Of a stretch of 10,732 bases of DNA, positions 1-7,084 are shown in pieces. How positions within the stretch are numbered: position 1 is the first letter of the stretch; each line of letters begins with the position of its first letter. The notes beneath the pieces are model-generated. The model had not been told where the DNA came from, ran no database searches, and saw only the letters and a program-made list of their open reading frames with translations. The stretch comes from Bacteroidota bacterium (GTDB lineage: Bacteria > Bacteroidota > Bacteroidia > Bacteroidales > Rikenellaceae), in contig JAEZTA010000057.1 of assembly GCA_023443765.1 (NCBI GenBank), positions 1-10,732 on the forward strand, given 5' to 3'. Made by a program: the position numbers and the translations under genes.

Positions 1-3000
1 CTTCAGACCGTCCTCGACACGGTGCTCGACAAATCGTTGCGCTATACCGTCAAGGGGGGGGGGAAATTGGTCACTATTTCCCGGCGAACACCGGCCTCCG
101 CTCCGGCAGCTCCGAACGGAGAACGGACCTTCTCCGGAACGGTCATCTCCTCGGCCGACAACCAGCCCATCGTCGGAGCCAACATCTACGTTGAAGGTAC
201 GAACGTCGGTACGACCACCGATGTCGGCGGCAACTACAAACTGACCGTACCCGCTTCGGCCAAAACGGTCACCATTTCGTTCCTGGGCTACGACACCAAG
301 AAGATTCCCGTCCGCGATGTCCATCTCTTTAAACTCATCACGCTGGCCGACGCTTCGAACAAACTCGAAGACGTGGTGGTGGTCGGCTTCGGCGTGCAGA
401 AAAAGGAGTCGCTCGTGGGCGCCGTGCAGTCGGTCAAGCCGAGCGATCTGCAAACCTCGTCGAGCAATCTCTCGACCTCGTTCAGCGGCAAGATCGCCGG
501 CGTGATCGCCGTACAGAAATCGGGTGAACCGGGCGCCGACGGCGCAAGTTTCTGGATTCGCGGCATCTCGACCTTCGGATCGGGGCAGTCGCCGCTGTTG
601 ATCCTCGACGGCGTGGAGATCACCGACCAGATGCTCAACAACATCCCGCCCGAAACCATCGAGTCATTCTCGGTACTTAAGGATGCCACGGCCACGGCAC
701 TCTACGGTTCTCGCGGTGCCAACGGCGTGATGATCATCACAACTAAGAGCGGCCGCGACTCGGAGAAAATGACCATCAACCTGCGCGCCGAGTTCGGCGC
801 ATCGGCCCCGACACGTGTTCCGAAGGTCGCCGACGGCATCACCTACATGGAAACCTTCAATGAAGCCCGCACCACACGCGGCGAAAAGCCCTATTACAGC
901 AACGAGAAGATCCTGGGAACCAAACTGGGCCTCGATCCCTACGTCTATCCCAACGTCGACTGGTACGACATGCTGTTCAAGGATTGCACGTTCAACCAGA
1001 ACTTCAACTTCAACATGACGGGCGGCGCCAAGAAGATCGACTACTTTCTAAACGCCTCGGTCTACAACGAAAACGGCATCATGCGCAAACCCGCGGCATC
1101 GAAATTCGACACCAACATCAACGCGCAGAAATACCTGTTCCAGGCCAACGTCTCGGCCGATGCCACCAAAACCACCCGCGTGTCACTGAAGATGAACACT
1201 CAACTGCACTACCGCCACGCCCCGATCCAGAGCGTTTCCGACCTGTTCGCATACGCCATGACCGGCATGCCCTGCGAATTTCCGGCGACGCTGCCCGGCG
1301 AGGACTCGGACACGTTCGTACGCTTCGGCACGAACAACGCCTGGAACAGCGGCTTCTTCACCAACCCCTACGCCCAACTGTGCCGCGGCTACGGCGACCA
1401 GTTCCGCGGCCACTTCACCTCGGCGCTGACCGTCAACCAGAACCTCGACTTCATCACCAAGGGCCTGAGCGCAACAGGTATGGCGACCTTCTACAACCGC
1501 GTCTACTCGGCCGTCTACCGTTCGTTCACGCCGTTCATGTACCAGTTGACTGACTACGATGTCGACGAAGCGGGTAATTACAGCTACACCAGCAACTCGA
1601 CCAACACCGGAACCACCTACCTGGGCACGACGCGCGGCAAGGACGGTTACCGCGAACTGGCGTTTCAGGCCAAAATCGACTACGCCCGCACGTTCGGCAA
1701 ACACGACGTCGGGGCGACGATCGTCTACCTGCAGAAGGAGCGTAACATGAACATCTCGGATGAGCAGGAATACGCCGCGCTGCCCTACCGCCAGCAGGGT
1801 CTTGCCGGCCGCGTCACCTACGGATTCGACAAACGCTACCTGTTCGAAGCCAACTTCGGCTACAACGGTTCGGAAAACTTCGCCGCGGGCAAACGTTTCG
1901 GATTCTTCCCGTCGGTGGCCGTGGGCTGGGTGATTTCGAACGAGCCGTTCTGGAAAGGGATCAAGGAGCGGGTCAACCTGTTCAAACTCCGCGCTTCGTA
2001 CGGACTGGTCGGCAACGACGTAATTTCGAAGGAGTATGCAGACCGCTTCCCCTACCTCACGACCGTCGACATGGGACAGGGTTACGATGTTTACATCGGC
2101 AACAACTTCGAGCGTAAGAAAGGCCCGATCCTCTCCGTCTACGGCAACCCCAACGCCACGTGGGAGGAGAGCCGCAAACTCGATATAGGCGTGGAAATCG
2201 GACTGTTCGACAGCCTGAACATCATTTTCGACTGGTTCAAGGAGAAGCGCTCGGGAATCTTCATGCAGCGTACGTCGCTGCCTTCGACCTTCGGCATGTC
2301 GGGCATCACCCCGTGGGCCAACATCGGCAAGGTCGACAACCGCGGTGTCGACATCTCGGTCGACTACAACAAGGCCTTCTCAAAGGACCTGATTCTCTCG
2401 CTGCGCGGCACGTTCACCTACGCCCACAACGAGATCGTCGAAATGGACGAGCCCAAATACAAATGGGCCTACCAGTACAAAGCCGGACACCCGATCAATT
2501 CGATCAACTGCCTGATCGCCGAAGGGCTTTTCAAGGACGAGGAAGACATCGCCTCCTCGCCCTCGCAGGACATCTACGCAACGACCTACCCCATTCGGCC
2601 GGGTGACGTGAAATACCGCGACCTGAACGGCGACAAGATCATCGACGACAACGACATGTGCTGGACGGGCAACCCGACCGTTCCGGAAATCATCTACGGA
2701 TTCGGATTCTCACTCAAATACAAGGGCTTCGACTGTTCGGCCTTCTTCCAGGGACAAGGCAAAGTGTCGATCATCATGTACAACTACCACCCCTTCGCGA
2801 CGGCCGCGACGCCCGGATCGGGACTGATGCAATGGATCGCCGACGACCACTGGAGCGAGGATGCTCCCAATCCCAAAGCCCTCTACCCGCGTCTGTCGCC
2901 GCTGTGGAACAACAATAACACCAAGGCCAGCACGCTCTACGTACGCAACGGCAAGATGCTGCGCCTGAAGACCGCCGAGATCGGTTACACCTACAAGAAA

Positions 3001-3138
3001 ATGCGCGTCTACGTCTCGGGAACCAACCTGCTGACCTTCGCCCCGTTCAAATACTGGGACCCCGAAAAGGGTTCAGGCAATGGCCTGGGATACCCGCTCC
3101 AGCGGACGTACAACCTCGGATTCCAGTTCAATTTCTAA
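1..3138 (+). CDS. SusC/RagA-family TonB-dependent outer-membrane transporter, 5' partial, with STN domain tail
   Basis: This is the outer-membrane channel of a SusCD pair; it imports a glycan bound by the SusD lid, using TonB energy. The reading frame is open from base 1, so signal peptide and true start lie upstream; 1045 residues are visible. Counting from base 1, residues 1-30 resemble the end of an STN domain (LQTVLDTVLDKSLRYTVKGG, then LVTIS). Residues 44-110 are a carboxypeptidase-regulatory-like domain (FSGTVISSADNQPIVGANIY). The plug begins near residue 121 with VVVVGFGVQKKESLVGAVQS and carries the SusC signature LLILDGVEI. The rest is the 22-strand-type barrel, ending in the aromatic outer-membrane signal YNLGFQFNF. 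An STN domain in this family usually means signalling to a FecR-type anti-sigma factor. Ten G in a row at 54-63 is odd. The substrate cannot be read from sequence. The family is certain; the transducer role is inferred. Confidence 0.96.
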   Translation, partial: LQTVLDTVLDKSLRYTVKGGGKLVTISRRTPASAPAAPNGERTFSGTVISSADNQPIVGANIYVEGTNVGTTTDVGGNYKLTVPASAKTVTISFLGYDTKKIPVRDVHLFKLITLADASNKLEDVVVVGFGVQKKESLVGAVQSVKPSDLQTSSSNLSTSFSGKIAGVIAVQKSGEPGADGASFWIRGISTFGSGQSPLLILDGVEITDQMLNNIPPETIESFSVLKDATATALYGSRGANGVMIITTKSGRDSEKMTINLRAEFGASAPTRVPKVADGITYMETFNEARTTRGEKPYYSNEKILGTKLGLDPYVYPNVDWYDMLFKDCTFNQNFNFNMTGGAKKIDYFLNASVYNENGIMRKPAASKFDTNINAQKYLFQANVSADATKTTRVSLKMNTQLHYRHAPIQSVSDLFAYAMTGMPCEFPATLPGEDSDTFVRFGTNNAWNSGFFTNPYAQLCRGYGDQFRGHFTSALTVNQNLDFITKGLSATGMATFYNRVYSAVYRSFTPFMYQLTDYDVDEAGNYSYTSNSTNTGTTYLGTTRGKDGYRELAFQAKIDYARTFGKHDVGATIVYLQKERNMNISDEQEYAALPYRQQGLAGRVTYGFDKRYLFEANFGYNGSENFAAGKRFGFFPSVAVGWVISNEPFWKGIKERVNLFKLRASYGLVGNDVISKEYADRFPYLTTVDMGQGYDVYIGNNFERKKGPILSVYGNPNATWEESRKLDIGVEIGLFDSLNIIFDWFKEKRSGIFMQRTSLPSTFGMSGITPWANIGKVDNRGVDISVDYNKAFSKDLILSLRGTFTYAHNEIVEMDEPKYKWAYQYKAGHPINSINCLIAEGLFKDEEDIASSPSQDIYATTYPIRPGDVKYRDLNGDKIIDDNDMCWTGNPTVPEIIYGFGFSLKYKGFDCSAFFQGQGKVSIIMYNYHPFATAATPGSGLMQWIADDHWSEDAPNPKALYPRLSPLWNNNNTKASTLYVRNGKMLRLKTAEIGYTYKKMRVYVSGTNLLTFAPFKYWDPEKGSGNGLGYPLQRTYNLGFQFNF
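54..63 (+). repeat. Poly-G tract (G10) inside the SusC-like gene
   Basis: Ten consecutive G encode the glycines of K-GGG-K just before the end of the STN-like segment. By reading the frames directly, losing one G brings a TGA at 242-244 and gaining one G brings a TGA at 192-194. Either change would truncate the transporter before its plug domain. Homopolymers of this length are prone to slipped-strand mispairing and to sequencing error. Confidence 0.9.
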
Positions 3139-3157
3139 CCCCAAACAGCACAAAACC

Positions 3158-5053
3158 ATGAAAAAGATAATCTCCGCACTTTCACTGCTGCTGCTCGGCT
3201 CGTGCTCTTACCTCGACGTCGTGCCCGAAGGCAAGGCCACCGAAGAGGACATCTGGAAAACCGAGGAGCAGGCCGAGAACTACCGCTACTACATGCAGAC
3301 CTACATGCCCAACCTGATCGGATACGACTGGTCGCCCGACCAGTTCGCCGGCGACGACTTCATCACCGGAGCCCGCGGCACGACCTACTACTTTTCGAGC
3401 AAGAGCCTGCTCTACGGCGAAGAGAACGCCAACCTGACCTATTTCGGGCGCTGGGCCCCGAACTGCACCAGCGGCGGCACGAACTACGACATCTACCGCG
3501 GCATCCGCTACTGTTTCTACCTGCTGGACAATATCTACGACGTGCCGGCCGTCCAGCCGGAGAACGCCCGACGCTATGCCGGCGAGGCATGGTTCCTCAT
3601 AGGCTACTACCACCAGTGCCTGCTCGAATACTACGGGCCGATCGTGCTGGTCAAGAAGTTCATCCCCATCGACGCGCCCGAATCGGAGATACTCACTCCG
3701 CGCACGCCTTACGACGAGTGCGTGAACTACATCGCCGAATGTTACGACAAGGCCGCCGGACTGCTGCCCGACGTGGTCGGAGAGTCCGAACTGGGTCTTC
3801 CCACGAAAATGGCCGCGCTCAGCTACAAGGCCCGCCTGCTGCTCTACGCCGCATCGCCGCTGGTCAACGGAAACCCCGACTACGTGGGGTTCAACAACCC
3901 GGACGGCACGCCCCTGATGAACACGACCTACGACAAGGAAAAGTGGAAGCGCGCGCTGGACGCCGCAGCCGCCGCGATCGCCCTGGCCGACGAACCCAGG
4001 GAAGACGGCGAAGGCTCGGGGACAAAGGCCAAAAAATACGACCTCTACACCTCAGCCGATTCGAGCCTGCCCGACGCCGAACGCGGCCGCAAGAACTACC
4101 ACGACGCCTTCGTTGAAGAGCCTTGGAACGGAACCGAATTCATTTTGGCCAAAGGTGCGCAGAGCGGCATCGAGGCTTTGCAGCGCTACGGCGGACCGCG
4201 TTCGATCAAGGGCAACATGTCGAAAGGCTGGAAAACGACCCTCGTGCCGACGATGGAGGCCGTCGAGATGTATTACACCAAAAACGGACTTCCGCTCGAC
4301 GTTGACCCGCTGACCAAGGACGAAGACCTGTACAGCGTCGCCCCGGGCGACAATACCGCCCGTCTGCACCGCAACCGCGAACCGCGTTTCTACGCCTCGA
4401 TCGGGTTCGACCGCGGCACGTTCGAAATCGACGACAAGATCGTCAACCTCCAGCTCCGCGGCGGCGAACTGCACGGCTCGACGCTCAAGGAGACCGACGA
4501 ATACCAAAGCTGTACAGGTTACCTCTGCCAGAAATGGATTCACAAATCGAGTTCCTACAATCAGTCGAAAAACTCCTATAACTACCGCAAATACGCCTAT
4601 CCCTACCTGCGCCTTCCGGAACTGTTCTACAACTACGCCGAGGCCGATTTCGAGTACAACGGATCGCTGAGCAACCTGAGCCTCGAATACCTCAATCGGG
4701 TGCGTACGCGCTGCGGGCTGCCCCGCTTCCAGGATTCGTGGGCTTTGGTAGGCGGCATCCCCACGGGCAAGGAACTGCGCAAGGTGCTGCATCAGGAGCG
4801 TTCGATCGAGTTCCTGTTCGAAGGCCGCCGTTTTCACGACCTGCGCCGCTGGAAGGAGGCTCCCGAGGTGATGAACAAGGAACCTCGTTCATGGAACCGC
4901 GACGGGAAGACCCAGGAGGAGTTCTACCAGGTGATTCCGGCCAACCAGGGAGGCCGCGTCCGCGTCTTCGAAGCGCCGAAAAGCTACTGGCTGGCGATTC
5001 CCATGAGCCAGATCAACAAGAACCCCAACCTGGTGCAGAACCCGGGTTATTAA
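3158..5053 (+). CDS. SusD/RagB-family glycan-binding outer-membrane lipoprotein
   Basis: This is the surface lipoprotein that forms the lid on the SusC channel and binds the glycan. The ATG at 3158 was chosen because it gives a lipoprotein signal peptide, MKKIISALSLLLLGSC, with lipobox L13-G14-S15-C16; the frame is open further upstream, but only inside the SusC gene. The 631-residue protein is slightly long for the family. Family marks are CSYLDVVPEGK after the lipid cysteine, the TPR-like AGEAWFLIGYYHQCLLEYYG from residue 141, ERSIEFLFEGRRFHDLRRW at 547-565, and the C-terminal SYWLAIPMSQINKNPNLVQN. It starts 19 bp after the SusC stop, so the two are co-transcribed. The start is preceded by A-rich sequence without a Shine-Dalgarno motif, as is normal in Bacteroidota. 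The ligand is unknown. Confidence 0.97.
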   Translation: MKKIISALSLLLLGSCSYLDVVPEGKATEEDIWKTEEQAENYRYYMQTYMPNLIGYDWSPDQFAGDDFITGARGTTYYFSSKSLLYGEENANLTYFGRWAPNCTSGGTNYDIYRGIRYCFYLLDNIYDVPAVQPENARRYAGEAWFLIGYYHQCLLEYYGPIVLVKKFIPIDAPESEILTPRTPYDECVNYIAECYDKAAGLLPDVVGESELGLPTKMAALSYKARLLLYAASPLVNGNPDYVGFNNPDGTPLMNTTYDKEKWKRALDAAAAAIALADEPREDGEGSGTKAKKYDLYTSADSSLPDAERGRKNYHDAFVEEPWNGTEFILAKGAQSGIEALQRYGGPRSIKGNMSKGWKTTLVPTMEAVEMYYTKNGLPLDVDPLTKDEDLYSVAPGDNTARLHRNREPRFYASIGFDRGTFEIDDKIVNLQLRGGELHGSTLKETDEYQSCTGYLCQKWIHKSSSYNQSKNSYNYRKYAYPYLRLPELFYNYAEADFEYNGSLSNLSLEYLNRVRTRCGLPRFQDSWALVGGIPTGKELRKVLHQERSIEFLFEGRRFHDLRRWKEAPEVMNKEPRSWNRDGKTQEEFYQVIPANQGGRVRVFEAPKSYWLAIPMSQINKNPNLVQNPGY

Positions 5054-5085
5054 CCGATTTGTCACACGCCAAATACCACAAAAAG

Positions 5086-5460
5086 ATGAAAAAACTACTC
5101 TGTTCGATATTCCTCGGTCTTGCCACGCTGGTCGTAACCGGATGCGACGACGGCGATGCCAAGAAGCCCGATTTTACCGTATCCACGTCCGAATGGACCT
5201 TTACTCAGCCAAAAGGACTGCAACGCATGATCGTTTCGGCCCCCGGCGCATGGACGCTGACCGGCACTCCCGACTGGCTGACCGTAACGCCCGCGGAGGC
5301 GGCCGGTCCCCGGGAGATCACGATGACCTACACGACCAACGACACGGGCGGGTCCCGCAAAGCCATACTGACGATCACTTGCGGGGCCGAAACGCGCACG
5401 ATCACCGTAGAACAGGAAACTACCGTCACGGAACCTGCGGCCGCCGGGATCGGCCTGTAA
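5086..5460 (+). CDS. Small BACON-domain lipoprotein, probable surface glycan-binding protein
   Basis: This 124-residue protein has a lipoprotein signal, MKKLLCSIFLGLATLVVTGC, with lipobox V17-T18-G19-C20. The acidic DDGD right after the cysteine resembles surface-export signals of Bacteroidota lipoproteins (inference). Residues 29-110 read as one BACON domain, an Ig-like fold: an FTVSTSEWTFT strand, DWLTVTPAEAAGP, the TTNDTGGSRKAILTITCG turn and strand, and the closing RTITVEQE. BACON domains are usually attached to catalytic or binding modules; here nothing follows except a short tail, EPAAAGIGL. It starts 32 bp after the susD stop, in the slot normally held by SusE/F-like surface glycan-binding proteins, so it may help capture the substrate or act as a spacer. 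The ATG at 5086 is favoured over upstream in-frame starts because it alone gives the lipoprotein signal. Confidence 0.88.
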   Translation: MKKLLCSIFLGLATLVVTGCDDGDAKKPDFTVSTSEWTFTQPKGLQRMIVSAPGAWTLTGTPDWLTVTPAEAAGPREITMTYTTNDTGGSRKAILTITCGAETRTITVEQETTVTEPAAAGIGL

Positions 5461-5484
5461 CCGTCCGGCAGGACCCATAACCTG

Positions 5485-5523
5485 AAAAAATGGCACAAAT
5501 TTATACTCCTGTGACATTTTTTT
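5485..5523 (+). terminator. Terminator-like hairpin ending the SusCD-BACON operon
   Basis: AAAAAATGGCACA at 5485-5497 pairs with TGTGACATTTTTT at 5510-5522. This gives 12 of 13 pairs (one G-A mismatch), with a 12-nt loop and a run of seven T at 5517-5523. The A-run/T-run ends make it potentially bidirectional. The core stem is short and not GC-rich, so its strength is uncertain, but its place 24 bp after a stop codon and before a promoter-like box supports the call. Confidence 0.55.
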
Positions 5524-5558
5524 ATCCCTTTTGCGTTAGGTTGCTCTGTTAAAATAAC

Positions 5559-5566
5559 TATTTTTG
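5559..5566 (+). promoter_or_regulatory. Candidate Bacteroidetes -7 promoter box for the DUF1080/oxidoreductase operon
   Basis: TATTTTTG matches the TAnnTTTG -7 consensus of the Bacteroidetes primary sigma factor exactly. The -33 partner is poor: a TTTG at 5530-5533 sits 25 nt upstream, longer than the usual spacing of about 20, and a TTG at 5541-5543 is too close. Transcription would start near 5572, giving a leader of about 125 nt before the ATG at 5699. I saw no other TAnnTTTG between here and that start codon. Confidence 0.5.
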
Positions 5567-5573
5567 TAACAAT

Positions 5574-5657
5574 TCACGAAAGCATTCGGAATCCCTTCGC
5601 TTTGCAAAACGAAATACCTCGGATTGCAAAGCGAATGGACCGGATGAATTTTCGTGA
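5574..5657 (+). repeat. Nested inverted repeat in the leader of the second operon
   Basis: TCACGAAA at 5574-5581 is the exact reverse complement of TTTCGTGA at 5650-5657. ATTC at 5584-5587 can pair with GAAT at 5646-5649 after small bulges. Both enclose the 12-bp inverted repeat 5596-5607/5624-5635. The predicted transcript would begin about where the outer arm begins, so the 5' leader could fold as one long interrupted hairpin. No T-run follows, so this is not an ordinary terminator. Confidence 0.5.
5596..5635. promoter_or_regulatory. Probable operator: 18-bp near-palindrome plus a third half-site
   Basis: TTCGCTTTGCAAAACGAA at 5596-5613 is a palindrome with one mismatched pair (C5600/A5609). 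A further half-site, TTGCAAAGCGAA, lies at 5624-5635. It is the exact reverse complement of 5596-5607, and it repeats 5602-5613 with one change, 22 bp (about two helical turns) downstream. The group lies roughly 25-60 bp downstream of the predicted transcription start. This suits a dimeric repressor or activator, but it could instead form a 12-bp RNA stem with a 16-nt loop. No regulator gene is visible in the window. Confidence 0.6.
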
Positions 5658-5698
5658 GGCAGAACAATCGAACGGAAAACTACTAACTATTGAACCCT

Positions 5699-7003
5699 AT
5701 GAAAGCCCAATCACACCGAAACCTGTTCCGTACCCTGCTCGGGACGGGACTTATCGCAGTCAGCCTCTGCGCCTGCGGTCCCCATCACAACACCCTCAGC
5801 GAGTCCGAAATTTCCGACGGGTGGGAATTATTATTTGACGGCAAGAGCCTTGATCAATGGAAAGACTTCAACGGGGACTCTCTGACCCAGCCGTGGCACA
5901 TCGTCGACGGCTGCATCCAGGCCAACGGAGACGGTAGCGACCTTTCGGGCTACATCGTCACTAAGAAGCAATACGAAAACTTCATCGTGGACTGGGACTG
6001 GAAGCTCTCCTACGGGGGCAACAGCGGTATGCTGTACCACGTTGTGGAAAACCCCTACTTTGCCGTTCCCTATGTGACGGGTCCGGAGTACCAGTTGATC
6101 GACAACGCGGGCTGGGAGGCTACGAACGCCCCGACGAAACTCGAAGAATGGCAGAAGCTGGGCGTGGACTATGCCATGCACCTTCCGAATGCGGACTCTC
6201 TGTTCGTGAACCCGCAGGGGGAGTGGAACAACTCGCGTATCGTGTGCGACAACGGGCATGTGGAGCACTGGCTCAACGGGCATAAGATCCTGGAATTCGA
6301 GGCCTACACGGACGACTGGTTCGCGCGCAAGAACAGCGGGAAGTGGGAGACGGCCCCCGAATACGGCCTTGCACACCGGGGCGTGCTGTGCCTCCAGGAC
6401 CACGGCTACCCGGCATCGTTCCGCAACCTGAAGGTCAAGGAGCTGCCGCGCAAGGCGGGTCGCGAGGTTAATCTTTTCAACGGCAAAGACCTCACGGGCT
6501 GGGAAGCCTACGGCACGGAGAAGTGGTATGTCGACAAGGATGGCCACCTGGTCTGCGAGAGCGGCCCGGACAAGCAGTACGGCTACCTCGCTACGCGTGA
6601 ATACTACGACGATTTCGACCTGACGGTAGAGTTCAAGCAGCTCGCCAACGGCAACTCGGGCGTCTTCTTCCGCTCGTTCATCGAGCCTCCTGTAAAGGTC
6701 CACGGGTGGCAGTGCGAAGTGGCTCCGAAGAACCACGACACGGCGGGCATCTACGAATCCTACGGCCGTGGATGGCTGGCTCAGATTCCCGATGAGAAGG
6801 AGTCGATCCTCAAGGAGGGCGAATGGAACACGCTGCGCCTGAAGGTCCAGGGGGACCACGTGCAGACGTGGCTCAACGGCGAACCGATGGTGGACCTCAC
6901 CGACGCGAAGATCGGCGCCGCACAGGGCCGCATCGCGCTTCAGATCCACGACGGAGGCGGGATCAAGGTCCTGTGGCGCAACCTGCGTCTGACGACCCTT
7001 TAA
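5699..7003 (+). CDS. Lipoprotein with two tandem DUF1080 (3-keto-disaccharide hydrolase family) domains
   Basis: A probable keto-glycoside-cleaving lipoprotein of the cell envelope. The ATG at 5699 gives a signal peptide ending SLCAC, lipid cysteine C26; an in-frame TTG three codons earlier is less likely. The 434-residue protein carries two PF06439-type jelly-roll domains. Domain 1 (about 41-250) starts GWELLFDGKSLDQWKDF and includes YENFIVDWDW, GGNSGMLYHV and TGPEYQLIDN. Domain 2 (255-434) starts VNLFNGKDLTGWEAYG and includes YYDDFDLTVEF, NGNSGVFFRS and GWQCEVAP. Both keep the NSG motif and a closing LQ-x-H strand followed by FRNLKV or WRNLRL. PF06439 members act on C3-oxidised glycosides by hydrolysis or by lyase/hydratase steps; which step each domain performs is not visible. 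The domains are clearly diverged, so one may bind and the other catalyse, or they may split the reaction. It heads the second operon. Confidence 0.93.
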   Translation: MKAQSHRNLFRTLLGTGLIAVSLCACGPHHNTLSESEISDGWELLFDGKSLDQWKDFNGDSLTQPWHIVDGCIQANGDGSDLSGYIVTKKQYENFIVDWDWKLSYGGNSGMLYHVVENPYFAVPYVTGPEYQLIDNAGWEATNAPTKLEEWQKLGVDYAMHLPNADSLFVNPQGEWNNSRIVCDNGHVEHWLNGHKILEFEAYTDDWFARKNSGKWETAPEYGLAHRGVLCLQDHGYPASFRNLKVKELPRKAGREVNLFNGKDLTGWEAYGTEKWYVDKDGHLVCESGPDKQYGYLATREYYDDFDLTVEFKQLANGNSGVFFRSFIEPPVKVHGWQCEVAPKNHDTAGIYESYGRGWLAQIPDEKESILKEGEWNTLRLKVQGDHVQTWLNGEPMVDLTDAKIGAAQGRIALQIHDGGGIKVLWRNLRLTTL

Positions 7004-7007
7004 TCAC

Positions 7008-7041
7008 ACGGCGGTTCCCGGGACAGGGGAGCCGCTGTTTT
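7008..7041 (+). terminator. Strong intergenic hairpin with short T-run between the DUF1080 and oxidoreductase genes
   Basis: The arms 7008-7019 and 7027-7038 form a 12-bp RNA stem (10 Watson-Crick pairs and two G-U pairs) with a 7-nt loop, followed by TTTT at 7038-7041. It starts 4 bp after the stop codon. It could be a partial terminator that lowers expression of the downstream genes, or a 3' stabiliser of the DUF1080 message after processing. No good promoter is visible in 7042-7084, so I favour read-through. Confidence 0.55.
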
Positions 7042-7084
7042 ACCACTTAGACCAACAGTATTTAATCCATACAACCTGAACACT

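Noticed and set aside
3080..3157. Upstream extension of the susD frame into susC
   Set aside because: It would bury the lipoprotein signal peptide; the ATG at 3158 gives a proper lipobox at residue 16.
5602..5838. Possible leader ORF starting from TTG in the operator region
   Set aside because: It starts inside the palindrome, overlaps the lipoprotein signal peptide out of frame, and has no attenuation-type codon run.
5831..6949. Minus-strand frame opposite the tandem DUF1080 gene
   Set aside because: It is a shadow of the conserved plus-strand gene; its translation shows no family features.
7042..7084. Separate promoter for the oxidoreductase gene
   Set aside because: TATTTAAT resembles the -7 box but lacks the final TTTG, and no TTTG -33 element lies at the right distance.
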